From: Portulaca oleracea
Lineage: Eukaryota; Streptophyta; Magnoliopsida; Caryophyllales; Portulacaceae
Length of the DNA: 64,000 nucleotides
Assembly (NCBI GenBank): GCA_029582165.1
Contig: CM055871.1
Span: forward strand, 27,548,802 to 27,612,801
Reading direction: 5' to 3'
Positions 32,790 to 44,434 of this stretch are shown here, in pieces (the first letter of the stretch is position 1; each line of letters opens with the position of its first letter). Below the pieces are notes generated by a model. The model did no database searches and was not told the origin of the DNA. It was given only the letters and a program-made list of their open reading frames with translations. The translations under genes and the position numbers were made by a program.

Positions 32790-34203
32790 CAAAAATTTAC
32801 TGGCAGGTGCCATACATTCCTAACAACTGACCATTGGGGGACCACATTTTTTTAATGCATTCAAAGGGGACAAAATTGTTAAACAAATGGCTCCTAGGTG
32901 ACTTTCCGGCCATTTTTAGCCGGAATCCGGTGACAGTTGAGTAAAGTTAAATTTTTTTTGAATTGACTTTGTGGAATGCCGAGACTACCCTCCATTGCCT
33001 TCAAATCTTTTCTTATTTGATTGAAGCCATCTTCTCCCTCTCAACTTCCATCTTCTTCTTTTGTCTTCTTCGTCTTTCTTCTTCGTCTTTATTCTTCATC
33101 TTCTTCTTCTCTTCCACGTATCTCCAGAAGCTTGCCAACATTGGTTAGTCTAGCACTTTTTTTTCCATTATTATTCATCCAAGGCCAATAGATGGCCAGA
33201 GCACTGCAGCTAAATACAAGTAAACATCATAAAGAAGGGTAACAGAGCCCAAAAGACCAAGCCTTTGCCCAAAATACAACCACAAAGGACAAAGGATCTC
33301 AATTGAGAACCAAACAAAGGACAAAAACAAAAACCTACTGCAAGCCAACTCAAGCCTTCTGTCATTCAAATTGCTGGCAACCACCCCTACTACACCACTA
33401 CCTGTACCCAGCTAGCCTATGTGGACACTCAGCTACTACCAATTGTTAAAAACGGTGTGTATTGCTTTGAAGATGACAGATAATGTCTAAGGTGAGCAAG
33501 GTAGGGTTGCTACTCAATTATACTTTTGTTCCTGGGATTCCAAAGAGACCACACAATTGCAACCAAGCAGCAACCCCCATCAAGAAATTACAAAAAAAAA
33601 AAAAAAACCTCGGATCAATCAATTGACAGCATCATATAACAAAATCAAAATAAGCAAACCCAACATTTGAAATTGAAACAGAACTAGGGTTCAAAATGAG
33701 CATACAAGTCGGGCAACCAAGCAGGAGGGTCGGAGTCGAAATCTCTGTAGCAGCCATAGTAGAGCATCTGATGAAGCAAAAAAGGAAGTTCAAGATTGAG
33801 AACTTATTTGCTGATGCATCGCCATGTTTGTGGGGAAGAAGACCGATGATTTCCGATGATCTGGGTAAGTTTCTGGTGAATTGGACAGGCCTCTCAAATC
33901 TGGGTAAGACCCATGAAATGTCTTCACACCTGTTGTGGTAGTTGGCATGCATTGAAGAAGACAATTGGACAAGCCTTCGTTTTTTTTTTTTTTTTGAGCG
34001 GGCAAAAATAAGGGCAATATAGTCATTTCACAAATATCCTCAAGGGCTTTTTAGTATTTTCATGGTTTCCGGGTAAAAATGGCCGGAAAAGTCACCTGGG
34101 AGCCATTTGTTTAACAATTTTGTCCCCTTTGAGTGCATTAAAAAAATGTGGTCCCCCAATGGTCAATTGTTAGGAATATATGACACCTCCCAGCAAATTT
34201 TTG
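32790..34203. mobile_element. Mutator-like element (possible Pack-MULE), 1,414 bp
   Basis: Terminal inverted repeats of about 125 bp (CAAAAATTTACTGG... and its complement), nearly identical through ACCATTGGGGGACCACATTT and CAAATGGCTCC. It is flanked by a 10-bp direct repeat with one mismatch (CTGAATGAGA 32780-32789, CTGAATAAGA 34204-34213), fitting the 9-10-bp duplication of Mutator elements. The interior has a CT-rich leader-like stretch (32990-33130) and gene-like segments (33180-33400; 33690-33940) without transposase similarity. These may be captured host fragments; I do not recognise them. Confidence 0.82.
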
Positions 34204-35000
34204 CTGAATAAGATTAGTATGTTTTGCTATATATGTTAGTGTGCAAGGGATGGGAGCACATAACAATGTTACTTCCTCCTTCCTATTTATTTATTCACTT
34301 AAGTAACTTTTTTTTTAATCTATAATGATTTGTTACTTTACATTCTAGATGCAACTTTTACCAAATTTACATCCATATTCTCCATCTATTATAATTAATT
34401 TTGCCAATTTCAATAATTTCATAATTTTTTTGGATACTTTTATCAATTATTCTAGTATATGCACAATCTTCTAGCGTGACAAATTGATATGGACAAAGGC
34501 TAGAGCTGGCAAAAATTTGTGCAACCTGATAACCCAAATGTCCACCCCGAAGAAAACAGATTTCGGTTATAGAATTTTTTTTCAAGTTTAAATATTGATC
34601 GATTTGACCGAAAATTCAAACACATTTTCCAAAATTTTATTGTTTGAACCCGATTTATGCTTGTCCGATTTGTCCGACTCAAAATTTATACGAAAAAAAT
34701 TGGGTATCAGACATCAAATTTTTATCCAATATCCAATTTGTCCAAATCTGAAAATACCCATACCCGGATTTTTCCTACCTTTAAGAGCACATCCACCGTG
34801 AAACTAAATTAATTGTGGGAAGTGTTCCTCTGAATTTGGTGCACCCAGGAATGGAAAATGAGAGGCACGGGAGAAAGATCTCTGTAGGGATCTGGAATTC
34901 TTAGACATAAAATAATTTTTTAATGAATTTTAAAATTTAAAAGGGAAAAGTACATATATTTTCTAGATGAATATTTAAGCTGATGTTGTATTATAATTGG
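34204..35000. other. Intergenic; hAT-like terminus at 34502
   Basis: AT-rich. TAGAGCTGGCAAAAATTTG at about 34501-34520 resembles the end of the hAT MITE at 2668, followed by CCGATTTG/TCCGACT-rich DNA of the kind seen in such MITEs. I find no matching right terminus. No gene is seen. Confidence 0.35.
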
Positions 35001-36253
35001 GAATTGATATAATCAGAAGAGGATAAAGGTGAGCATGAAAGCAGCCCAAATCTCAGTCATTGAGTAATAGATCTAGGGTTTACATTAATTAATTGATTTA
35101 TCTTTATTTGTAGAAATTGGGCTGAATTTTGATTGGTTGGATTTTTTTTTAATGTTAATTGTAACAAGGTCACGTGAGTGAAGAAAAAACAAGAGAGAGA
35201 GAGAGAGAGAGAGAGAGGAATTTAATCAGGCACGGGAACACAAACAGCTGCACATTAAACACTCACCATTTCCAAAACACATCATTTGTATAACAGAGCA
35301 ACTAAAAATCGAAAAGAGCATCCATAGAAAAATAGAGCAAAATCATCTGAAGAATTTGGTAGGGAAGAAACCTTGGACGATTTTCGGGACGATCGGGAAG
35401 GTGAAGATGTTCATTGGCAATTTCCGGGACGATTTTCGCCAGGGTGAAGGTTGCGAAGAGAGAAACTCGGGACCATTTTCGGTAGGGTGAAGAAGTTCGT
35501 CGACAATTTCCGGTAGGTTGAAGGTGTTCATCGAAAATTTTGCTTTTTTCCGTTCTGTTTGAAAGTGGGGGGGTAGATTCTCTGTGTGTTCGTGAATAAC
35601 GATAGATCATAACATCAACGAGATTGACTGTTGAGTGTATTTTTGTCAGTGTAGGAAGCGAATTGTGCAATTCCTCGTGGCATCAAAGGGAGTGGCTGAA
35701 CCAGAGGTTGAACAGAGGAAGAACGAGATGTAAGTCCTTCTTCATATGACCTGAAATCATCATTTTTGGGCATTTGTTGTTCATATCTGGTCTGGGTAAT
35801 GGTAGTCAACTGTTGTTCATATATGTATTCTGTTGGTGATGTTCATTGTTGGATATTTGGAGGTTGGGATGTGCAATTAGGGTTTTGTGATGGACATATC
35901 ATTACGGATTATGCATATTTTGTTGTGATTCACATAATAAATGCTGAATATATGGGTTTGGTAAAGGTGAGGACGAACACAAATTATTGTTCATCTCAGG
36001 GCATGTTGATGTTCATTCCCATTGTTTAAATGTTCATGGAATGTTCTGTTCAATTTAAGGTAGTGTCATTATTGTTTATTTATAGATGTTCATTCCAAAA
36101 TGGTTTGATGTCCATCCGAGTACATGTTGTTAATATAGGTGATGGTCATTGTAATATTGGTGATGCTCGTTTCTGATGTGGGGATTGTGTCATGTTCAAT
36201 AGATTGGATGCTCGCTGTTGATGTTCACCACTGAGTTAGTTGATTTTGGTGTC

Positions 36254-36455
36254 CAGTGCTGCAGCTGATGATATGCAATTGGACACAGGCCCAACCTTGC
36301 TGCCCCCACCCATGCCACTGAGCCACAAACTGAACGACCACGGGGAATATGTTCATTTTGTGATATTCAATCATGGGTTCCAGTTGAGGGGATGACATTT
36401 AATGACATTGAAGAGGGGAAGAAGTTTTATGTTGGTTGGATGTATTTTTGTTAGA
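36254..36455 (+). pseudogene. FAR1-like N-terminal exon, left arm copy
   Basis: Follows an acceptor-like GTGTCCAG at 36256. It encodes the Asp/Pro-rich lead (SAAADDMQLDTGPTLLPPP) and then shifts frame where one C is missing relative to the right-arm copy (GTTCATTTTG compared with GTTCCATTTTG, near 36350). The upstream exon copy (about 35680-35731) has GTG in place of the ATG seen in the right arm. Confidence 0.55.
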
Positions 36456-36474
36456 TTGGGATGATGTACTTTTG

Positions 36475-37640
36475 ATGAATGAACATATGATGTCCTTTTC
36501 TATTCATATATACCATTAGTTCAATTTTCACTATGAGTTCTGTTGAAGTTCATTCAAACGCAATTTGAAGTTTATTTGGCGTTCACTTCATTATAAGTCA
36601 ATGGTTACATTTCATTGTCACTTTATGTTCATTACATTGGTCTTGATGTTCATTTCATTGTCAGTTGATGTTCATTCCAGTATAACTTGATGTTAATTTC
36701 ATCGACTTTATATCCAGTTTCACATAGGTTCACTTGATTATAAATTAATTTGGAGTTCATTTGGCGTTCACTTGATTATAAGTTAATGGTTACATTTTAT
36801 TGTCACTATATGTTCATTACATGGGTCATGATGTCCATTTCATGATAACTTGATCTTCATTTCATTGTCACTTGATGTTTATTCCACTATAGCTTAATGT
36901 TCATTTTAAATTCACTTTATGTACATTTCGTCGAGTTTATATCAAGTTTCAATGTTCACAGCAAGCATTTGATGATCATTCCATATTCATTAGACGTCCA
37001 TGTGATTATAGTTTGATGTTCATTTCAAACTAATTCACAACCCTTGCCCAAATGTCACAACTGGGATGTACATTTGATGTTCAATAGATGTTCATTTTCA
37101 TTATCCATAGATGTTCATACAAGTATGGTTGATGTCCAAACTGATTCACCACCCTTGCCTAAATGTTATAACTTGATGATAATTTCATGTTCACTTAATG
37201 TTCAATTCAAACACTTCATTTTTAGTGTGCATGGTTGAGTAATGCATTTTATGTTCATTCCAGTACAGCTAGATGTTCATTTCATTATCACTTGAATTTC
37301 ATTTTTTCATTTTCATTTGATGTTCATTCCAGTACAACTTGATGTTCATTTCATTGTCACTTGATTTTCATTTGTTCGTTTTCATTTGATGTTCATTCCA
37401 GTATAACTTGATGATCATTTGATAATCACTCGATTTTCATTTCATGTTCACGCAATGTTCAATCTAAATAGTTCATTTTTACTGTGCATAGTTGAGTATT
37501 ACATTTGATGTTTATTCCAGTACAACTTGATGTTCAATTCATTATCATTTGATTTTCATTTTTTCATTTTTGTTTGATGTTCATTCGAGTACAACTTGAT
37601 GTTCATTTCATCTTCGCTTGATTTTCATCTCATTACCCAT
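36475..37640 (+). repeat. Degenerate GATGTTCATT array (left half)
   Basis: The word (T)GATGTTCATT(C/T) recurs every 15-40 bp in variants such as TTGATGTTCATTCCAGTA, with no fixed period. The same word occurs through the intron-like part of the arm (35770-36250). Confidence 0.8.
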
Positions 37641-37889
37641 ATATGTTCACAAAATGAATACTTGCATACCATAAACGAACACAGTGCATACAAATTCCCC
37701 TCAAGACCTGTCTTAGCTGACAAAATGTCAAGCAAAAGCTAATGAACACAAATTCAAGTTCCATACAAAGAGAATGGGAGAAATAAACTTCGTCTACTAT
37801 AAACACTAAACAAATCAAAACGGTGCGAGGTTGTTCGTTCTGTTCCAATGCGTTGCTCTCGATTGAACAATGTCCTTCAAGCGATTTGC

Positions 37890-38620
37890 CATTTTGGAAT
37901 GAACATGAACAATGAAAATGAACATAACGGGAAAATGACATGAACAATAAGTAGTACTGAGATGAACATCAAGTATTCTAGGATGAACATACATAAATAC
38001 TGAAAATTACCACCGTATGACTGTGTAATGATTATCAAGTCACAAATACAATGATTATAATTAAGTCTCACGAATATGGACAACAAATTTTCACCTCGAA
38101 CACCCCATCCATTAAACATAACACAACAAGTAGTACTGAGATGACATGATCAATGAAAATGAACATTAAGGGAAATTGACATGAACAATAAGTAGTACTG
38201 AGATGAACATCAAGTACTCTGGGATAAACATACATAAATACTGAAAATGACCACACGCATGACTGTGTAATGATCATCAAGTCAAGCACACACCTGAATT
38301 GCAATCGATGTGGGAATATTAGTTGATGAAATTAACTTATAATCAAGTGAACCTATGTGAAACTGGATATAAACTCGATGAAATGAACATCAAGTTATAT
38401 TGAAATGAACATCAACTGACAATGAAATGAACATCAAGACCCATGTAATGAACATAAAGTGATAATGAAATATAACCATTGACTTATAATCAAGTGAACG
38501 CCAAATAAACTTCAAATTGCGTTCGAATGAACTTCAACTGAACTCATAGTGAAAATTGAACTAAATGGTATATATGAATAGAAAAGGACATCAGATGTTC
38601 ATTCATCAAAAGTACGTCAT
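37890..38620 (-). repeat. ATGAACATC array (right half), with an internal tandem duplication
   Basis: Complement of the left-half word. About 140 bp at 37915-38055 is repeated at 38155-38285 (AACAATAAGTAGTACTGAGATGAACATCAAGT type sequence, in both). Confidence 0.75.
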
Positions 38621-38626
38621 CCCAAT

Positions 38627-39402
38627 CTAACAAAAATACATCCAACCAACATAAAACTTCTTTCCCTCTTCAATGTCACCAAATGTTATCCCTTCAACTG
38701 GAACCCATGATTCAATATCACAAAATGGAACATATTCCCCGTGGTTGTTCAGTTTGTAGCTCACTGGCATGGGCGGGGGCAGCAAGGTCGGGCATGTGTC
38801 CAATTGCATATCATCAGCTGCAGCACTGGACACTAAAATTAACTGACTCAGTTGTGAATATCAACAGCGAGCATCCAATCTGTTGAACATGACACAATCC
38901 CCACATCTAAAACGAGCATCACCAATATTACAATGAACATCACCTACATTAACAACATGTACTCGGATGAACATAAAACCATTTTGGAATGAACATCTAT
39001 AAATAAACAATAATGACACTACCTTAAATCGAATAGAACATTCCATGAACATTTACAACAATGGGAATAAACATCAACATGCCCTGAGATGGACAATAAT
39101 TTTTGTTCGTCCTCACCTTTACTAAACCCATATATTCAGCATTTATTATGTGAATCACAACAAAATATGCGTAATCCATAATGATATGTCCATCACAAAA
39201 CCCTAATTGCAAATCCGAACGCCCAAATATCCAACAATGAACATCACCAACAGAATACATGAACAACAGTTGACTACCATTACCCAGACCCGATATGAAC
39301 AACAAATGCCCAAAAATGATGATTTCAGGTCATATGGAGCAGGACTTACATCTCGTTCTTCCTCTGTTCAACCTCTGGTTCAGTCACTCCCTTTGATGCC
39401 AT
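38627..39402 (-). pseudogene. FAR1-like 5' gene fragment, right arm copy
   Basis: On the - strand an ATG at 39402 begins a short exon (39350-39402, MASKGVTEPEVEQRKNE) that ends at a good donor, GAGAT/GTAAGT. A 524-bp intron-like stretch rich in GTTCAT words runs to the acceptor GTGTCCAG. The second exon (38627-38825) keeps frame: AAADDMQLDTCPTLLPPP, then WVPVEGITFGDIEEGKKFYVGW and a stop. The 'P-x-EG-x-x-F...EE...FY' pattern is the start of a FAR1 DNA-binding domain. The remainder of the domain and the transposase core are absent. Splice sites are read by eye. Confidence 0.55.
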
Positions 39403-40076
39403 GAGCAATTGCACAATTCGCTTCCTACACTGACAAAAACACACTCAACAGTCAATCCCTTTGATGTCATGATCTGTCGTCATTCACGAACACACAGAGA
39501 ATCTACCCTCCCTCCACTTTCAAACAGAAAGAAAAAAAGCAAAATTGTCGTTGAACACCTTCAACCTACCGGAAATTGCCGACGAACACCTTCATCCTAC
39601 CGAAAATGGTCTCAGGTTTCGCTCTTCGCAACCTTCACCCTGGCGAAAATCGTCCCGGAAATTGCCGACGAACATCTTCACCCTACCGAAAATCGTCCCG
39701 AAAATCATCCCTACCAAATTCTCCGGATGATTTTGCACTATTCTTCTATGGATGCTCTTTTCGATTTTTCAAAACCCTGGCCATTGCTCTGTTCTAAATA
39801 TGATGAGTTTTGGAAATGGTGAGTGTTTAATGTACAGCTGTTTGTGTTCCCATGCTAGAATAAATGCCTCCCAGTCTCTCTCTCTTTCTCTCTCTCTCTC
39901 TCACGTGACCTTCCTATAATTAACATAAAAAAAAATCCAGCCAATCAAAATTCAGCTGAATTTCTACAAATAAAGATAAACCAATTGATTAATGTAAACC
40001 CTAGATTTATTAGTCAATGGCTGAGATTTGGGCTGCTTTTATGCTCACCTTTATCCCCTTCTCATTATATCAATTC

Positions 40077-40473
40077 ATATATTTGTAAGTAATTTTAAGT
40101 TTGCATGTTTTGTTTCTTTGTTTTTTTAAAAGTAGATCATTTATACTAGGGGTGTAAATTCCAACGTTTACTAAATGACAAAATGCCGAGCTAACAATAA
40201 AATTAGGGAGAAATTAATCTATACAGTTATTTATATTGGTTAAAATTAATTATGAGTAATGAAGAATATAAATATAAAATTAGTAAAAGTAATATTAAGA
40301 ATGTACAATAACAAGTAATTTAGGAATCAGAAAAGTTATATAAATGGACAAATTAAATTAACTAATTAAGGGAATACATAACAAGTCTTTTTTATTGTTT
40401 TTTTAAGTTGATAAAATTTTCATTTCTATAAAAACATGTCGAACAATAATATTATTAAATTTTGTAAAATATT
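40077..40473. other. Intergenic, nothing recognised
   Basis: AT-rich DNA between the foldback element and a solo LTR. No ORF or repeat boundary is seen. Confidence 0.4.
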
Positions 40474-41176
40474 TGTTAGAATCCCTTGAGGACCTCAATA
40501 GACCCAGGCTCAAGGACCTTGGCGACTGGATCGGTTTTGAATGAAAGTCAAAATTCGTATATTATTGGCATATAATCTGGATATCTTAGAAGTGATATTT
40601 TCCTGATTGCTTTGACAGATTTGTTGCATATAATCTGCATATAAGAAAGAAAGAAGATTGTGATTGCTACAAAAAGGAAACTTCAAGAGAAGGAAAAAAA
40701 ATCTTAAGCAAAGAAGGAAAGAAGATAATCTCCAACGGTCTACAAAGCTGCATGTATAAATATGATAACTCAAAGACTGAAGAATGCAATCGATTCCAAG
40801 GAAGAAATCGAAGAGTAGGAAATCCGTGAGTATTTATGAGTATAGTATTTGAGAAACGAGTTTTTGAGTGTATTGTAGCCTAAGGAAGTTGGCGAGTTTT
40901 TGGTAGCAGAACCTTAAGGGAATTAGGGTCTGTGAGTGAAAACACCTTGTTGTGTTGGTTCGTTGATTTGTCAATAACCTTGAAAGTGCTCTTCAGTAAG
41001 GCACTCCTCTAACAGTTGCAATAAGGATCTTTGTTCCTTGAGCAACTAAGTTACTGTTATTCTGTATTCTGCTTAATTACTGGTTGAATAAATGAAGTTT
41101 ATCATATAGATATCTTGTTGCTTATTACAACTGTGAAGGTGACTTATTAATCTGAAAAGGATTAAGAAACCTAACA
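40474..41176 (+). mobile_element. Copia-type solo LTR (703 bp)
   Basis: TGTTAGAATCC...AAACCTAACA flanked by the 5-bp duplication ATATT (40469-40473 and 41177-41181). The TGTTAG/CTAACA termini, length and lack of coding sequence indicate a solo LTR. The strand is inferred from U5-like sequence (CACCTTGTTGTGTTGGTTC) near the right end. Confidence 0.85.
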
Positions 41177-42131
41177 ATATTTTTTAAGGTAAAAAGGTGG
41201 AATGAATTCCAATGGTTGAAGGTAAGATAAAATAAAGTTCCAGAAAGAAAAAATTATATATAATATGAAGAGGTAAACCCCTATTAAAATTCCTTAAAAT
41301 TTGGAACTAGGATTTCTTTGCAGATGCTCTTACATTGGCAATGTAACACATCACATTAAATTAAAACTAAAGACACATTTTAAAATGAAAAAATTGAAAA
41401 AAAAAAAGATACCCCTACCAAAAAAGAAAAATATAATAAAAGAGGAGAAAGAAAGAACTACGTCCTCTCGAGAATCGCTAGGTCGTTAAAGAGGATGAAA
41501 CACCTCCCCCAGACGAACCTCCCACTAATAACTCCCCCCCCCCCCCCCCTCCTTGCTGTTCGTCCTCTGTATTTATCTCATCTCGACGTAACAAGCATCA
41601 AATCAAAATAAGCACTAAAAAAAAAAGCCCTTTCAGGTTTGTTGTTCGTCGATCTGGGTACATTCATGGAATATCAAATCACTAATTCGGTAAATTCTTG
41701 AATCTTTCTTTCTCTCTTTTTCTGTTTCCTACTCCTTTTCCAATCCAATCTCCCCTTTTTCTGGGGTTTTATGGATTTGATCGCTTTGATCCGATACTTT
41801 GTACTGAATCTTCATGGGATCATTTGATTATTCACCTCATTCTAATACTTCTACCTCCCCTTTCATTTGTCAAATTCATCAGTTTTTGTTCCTCTTTTCC
41901 AATTACAGACGATGGGTTTCACTTTTCTGACCTTAGCCTTCTGTCTTCCTTTTTGGGTATTCCCGGATTTCACTTTTGAGTCCGGATCTTTTGTGGGTTT
42001 TATACGAATTTGATTGGGTATATCGCAGAAATCGAAAAGGAGTTATGTTGGTGAGTGATTTGTTGTGATTTTGGTGAAGTTTGAAACCCTAGATTTAGGG
42101 TTACGGGGGGGATTCATTCATTTGGGGACAA
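41177..42131 (+). promoter_or_regulatory. Upstream region and leader of alpha-crystallin paralogue 2
   Basis: Contains a run of C (about 41536-41550), CT-rich leader sequence (41560-41760) and a short upstream ORF (ATGGAATATCAAATC..., 11 codons, 41668-41703) that may instead be cut by a 5' UTR intron starting near GGTAAATTC. I cannot fix the transcription start. Confidence 0.4.
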
Positions 42132-43616
42132 ATGGGGGGAACTTTACTGACCGCCTTATCCATCGACGATTTCCACTACCATCATCATCATCATCATCAT
42201 CATCCTTCAACTGTGTTGTCCATGGATTCAAGCTCCTCATCCCACGATGAATCATCGGAAAGGGATGCGATGAATCGGACGGTCCTGATGCAATCCGGAC
42301 CGCCCGATATCAATCTCCCATTGTCCGTAGAACTCAGTGTGCCCCCTCAATTGTGGAGTGATAGATGCGAGATTTTAGATGTGGGTCTTGGCCCTCAAGC
42401 CCCCAAAGTTGGGCGAAAATGTGCTAAGAAGCGTGTCGACACGATTTGGGGCGCTTGGTTTTTCTTCAATTATTACTTCAAGCCTGTGTTGAAGGAAGGT
42501 TGCAAGTGTAAGGTCACTAGGGATGGCAATGGGTGGTCGGGTTTCGATAAGTCTGATTTGAGGCTCGATGCTTTCTTGGTACAGCATGATATGGAGAACA
42601 TCTACATGTGGGTGTTTAAGGATAGGCCGGAGAATTCATTGGGGAAGATGCAGTTGAGGAGTTTCATGAACGGGCATTCTAGGCAAGGGGAGCGCCCGTT
42701 TCCATTTAGTGTCGATAGGGGGTTCGTTAGGTCGCATAAGATGCAGAGGAAGCATTATCGGGGGTTGTCGAATCCGCAGTGTGTGCATGGGATCGAGCTA
42801 GTTAGCGTGCCGGATCTTGGGAAGTTGGATGAGGTTGAGAAGAAGAGGTGGATGGAGCTCACGGGGCGAGATTTGAACTTCTCAATCCCCGAGGAAGCGA
42901 GTGATTTCGGGTCATGGAGGAACCTACCCCCGGTTGAGTTCGAGCTTGAGCCACGATCGGCCCTTACTAATCACAACCAAAGAAAGGCATCATCCCCTGA
43001 TACGGGTTTGGCCTTTTCTTCTCATCCTCCTCCATCCAAGAAGGCTAGGAAAGACTTGTCCCCTAGTAATAATGGTGGTGGTGGCAATGACAATGGATTC
43101 TTACTAATTAACTCGCAATCCGAAAGCATTCCGGAAGTAGTAGAATCGCGTCCTACCGGACCAACCTGGTTGAATGAGTTTAGTGGTATGATGAAGGACC
43201 ATGTGTACGGTCCGGTGACAGCTGCGAAGGCCATATACGAAGACGAAAAGGGGTTCTTGATCGTCGTTAGTTTGCCATTTGCCGATCTCCAAAGGGTTAG
43301 GGTTACATGGAAGAACACACCGGCGTATGGGCTTGTCAAGGTGACATGTACCAGCACAGCGGGCTCGCCCCTCATCAAGAGGCAGGGCAGGACGTTCCGG
43401 CTGACTGACCCGGCCCCCGAGCACTGCCCCGCGGGCGAGTTTGTCCGGGAAATACCCTTGTCCGCGCGCATCCCGGAGGATGCCAAGCTCGAGGCGTACT
43501 GCGACGAGACTGGGACTGTGCTCGAGGTCATGGTCCCCAAACAGAACGCCACCGTGCCCGAGGAGCATGAAGTCATTGTCTGTCACCGGCCCTCGCCCGC
43601 CTTGGGTCTCATGTAG
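42132..43616 (+). CDS. Alpha-crystallin (HSP20-like) domain protein, paralogue 2
   Basis: A 494-residue uninterrupted ORF, a close paralogue of 12-1520. It shares the start MGGTLLTALS, the Ser-rich HPSTVLSMDSSSSSHDE, the core block (IWGAWFFFNYYFKPVLKEG, VQHDMENIYMWVFKDRPE, the RQGERPFPFSVDRGFVRSHK region) and the C-terminal alpha-crystallin-like domain (from about residue 365, with FADLQRVRVTWKNTPAYGLV and TAGSPLIKRQGRTFRLTDP). Peculiar to this copy are an N-terminal run of about nine His interrupted by Tyr (residues 15-25), a Gly/Asn linker where paralogue 1 has Asn-Gly-Tyr repeats, and the ending SPALGLM. The linker keeps the basic PPSKKARKD motif. Function is inferred only from family membership (At5g02480-like). 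Confidence 0.9.
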   Translation: MGGTLLTALSIDDFHYHHHHHHHHPSTVLSMDSSSSSHDESSERDAMNRTVLMQSGPPDINLPLSVELSVPPQLWSDRCEILDVGLGPQAPKVGRKCAKKRVDTIWGAWFFFNYYFKPVLKEGCKCKVTRDGNGWSGFDKSDLRLDAFLVQHDMENIYMWVFKDRPENSLGKMQLRSFMNGHSRQGERPFPFSVDRGFVRSHKMQRKHYRGLSNPQCVHGIELVSVPDLGKLDEVEKKRWMELTGRDLNFSIPEEASDFGSWRNLPPVEFELEPRSALTNHNQRKASSPDTGLAFSSHPPPSKKARKDLSPSNNGGGGNDNGFLLINSQSESIPEVVESRPTGPTWLNEFSGMMKDHVYGPVTAAKAIYEDEKGFLIVVSLPFADLQRVRVTWKNTPAYGLVKVTCTSTAGSPLIKRQGRTFRLTDPAPEHCPAGEFVREIPLSARIPEDAKLEAYCDETGTVLEVMVPKQNATVPEEHEVIVCHRPSPALGLM

Positions 43617-44237
43617 GCGGGCGTGAGAATCGGGGAAATTTTTATGTATGTTTTCGGAGATCTGTCCTGGCCATCTTATGTCATCGATTACTAACTTGAC
43701 TAGTGTAGAAACAATTCATGATATGGAATGCTAGCTTCTGTTTTTCGCTATTGATGAATGATGCTTTTGTTTCTTGTTGAATGAGTTTATTTGCAATTCC
43801 CACCTCCCCTCAGAATTGAGGGGAAGTATTCAAAGATATAATGTTTGGAATATAAATCTTGGCATTGTTTTTTGCAAATTTATTCAAGGGATTGGGAGTT
43901 TTGTGAGTTGTGTTTGGCCCTGGATTGATTGCTAATCTGTACTGAGCATGTATGTCTGTGTTTTCTGCCCTTTCTGGATTGATGAAGTTTGCTGGTCCTA
44001 CTGTTTTGACTAACCACATTTCCATTGCTCAAAGCCTAGGGTTTCTTTTTGGATGCATCTTTGACAAACAACAGAAAAAGGGATTGTTGAACAAAGTAGT
44101 GAAGTTTTGTACTTTTATCAGTCTGTCTGTTGTGGGCTTAGCTTAGTCATCTGTGGTGGCTAAACATACCTAAGCTTACATCCCTTGTAAGAAAATTTCC
44201 CTGAGGTTCCTACCAAACGCTCCCTTAATCTGAACGT
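43617..44237 (+). other. 3' flank of alpha-crystallin paralogue 2
   Basis: Probable 3' UTR followed by intergenic DNA. No other gene is seen. Confidence 0.5.
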
Positions 44238-44434
44238 GGCCCTATTCTTTGGATCGGTTCAACTATTCAATCCAATCCAATCCAATCCAAACATATCCAA
44301 ACTTATTCAAACCATACACAATTTCCCCAAAAATATCATTTCTAAAAATACAATTTTCCAAAAAAACATCATAACTTATCCAAAACAATTCAATCCATCC
44401 AAATTTGATTTTAACCAATTCAAAGAACAGGGTT
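44238..44434. mobile_element. MITE with GGCCCTATTCTTTG termini
   Basis: The left GGCCCTATTCTTTGGATCGG pairs with the complement of the right end (AACCCTGTTCTTTGAATTGG). The interior is ATCCAATCCAA-rich. No clean target duplication is present. Confidence 0.6.

Larger units (their letters stand above)
35001..40076. mobile_element. 5.1-kb foldback element with about 1.5-kb arms carrying a FAR1-like 5' gene fragment
   Basis: The left arm (35001 to about 36480) and right arm (about 38600 to 40076) are inverted copies, high in identity throughout: GAATTGATATAAT, AAAGGTGAGCAT, GGTCACGTGA, the (GA)n/(CT)n tract and the FAR1-like exons all appear in both. The middle is a degenerate array of GTTCATT words, forward on the left and reversed on the right, around a spacer at about 37650-37870. 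Such long inverted arms suit a Mutator-like or Foldback element, and FAR1/FRS proteins are related to Mutator-like transposases. The target duplication is unclear, so the exact ends are uncertain. Confidence 0.75.

Noticed and set aside
41536..41550. Run of C as a functional G-quadruplex
   Set aside because: A single homopolymer run, possibly length-variable or a sequencing artefact; nothing else supports a function.
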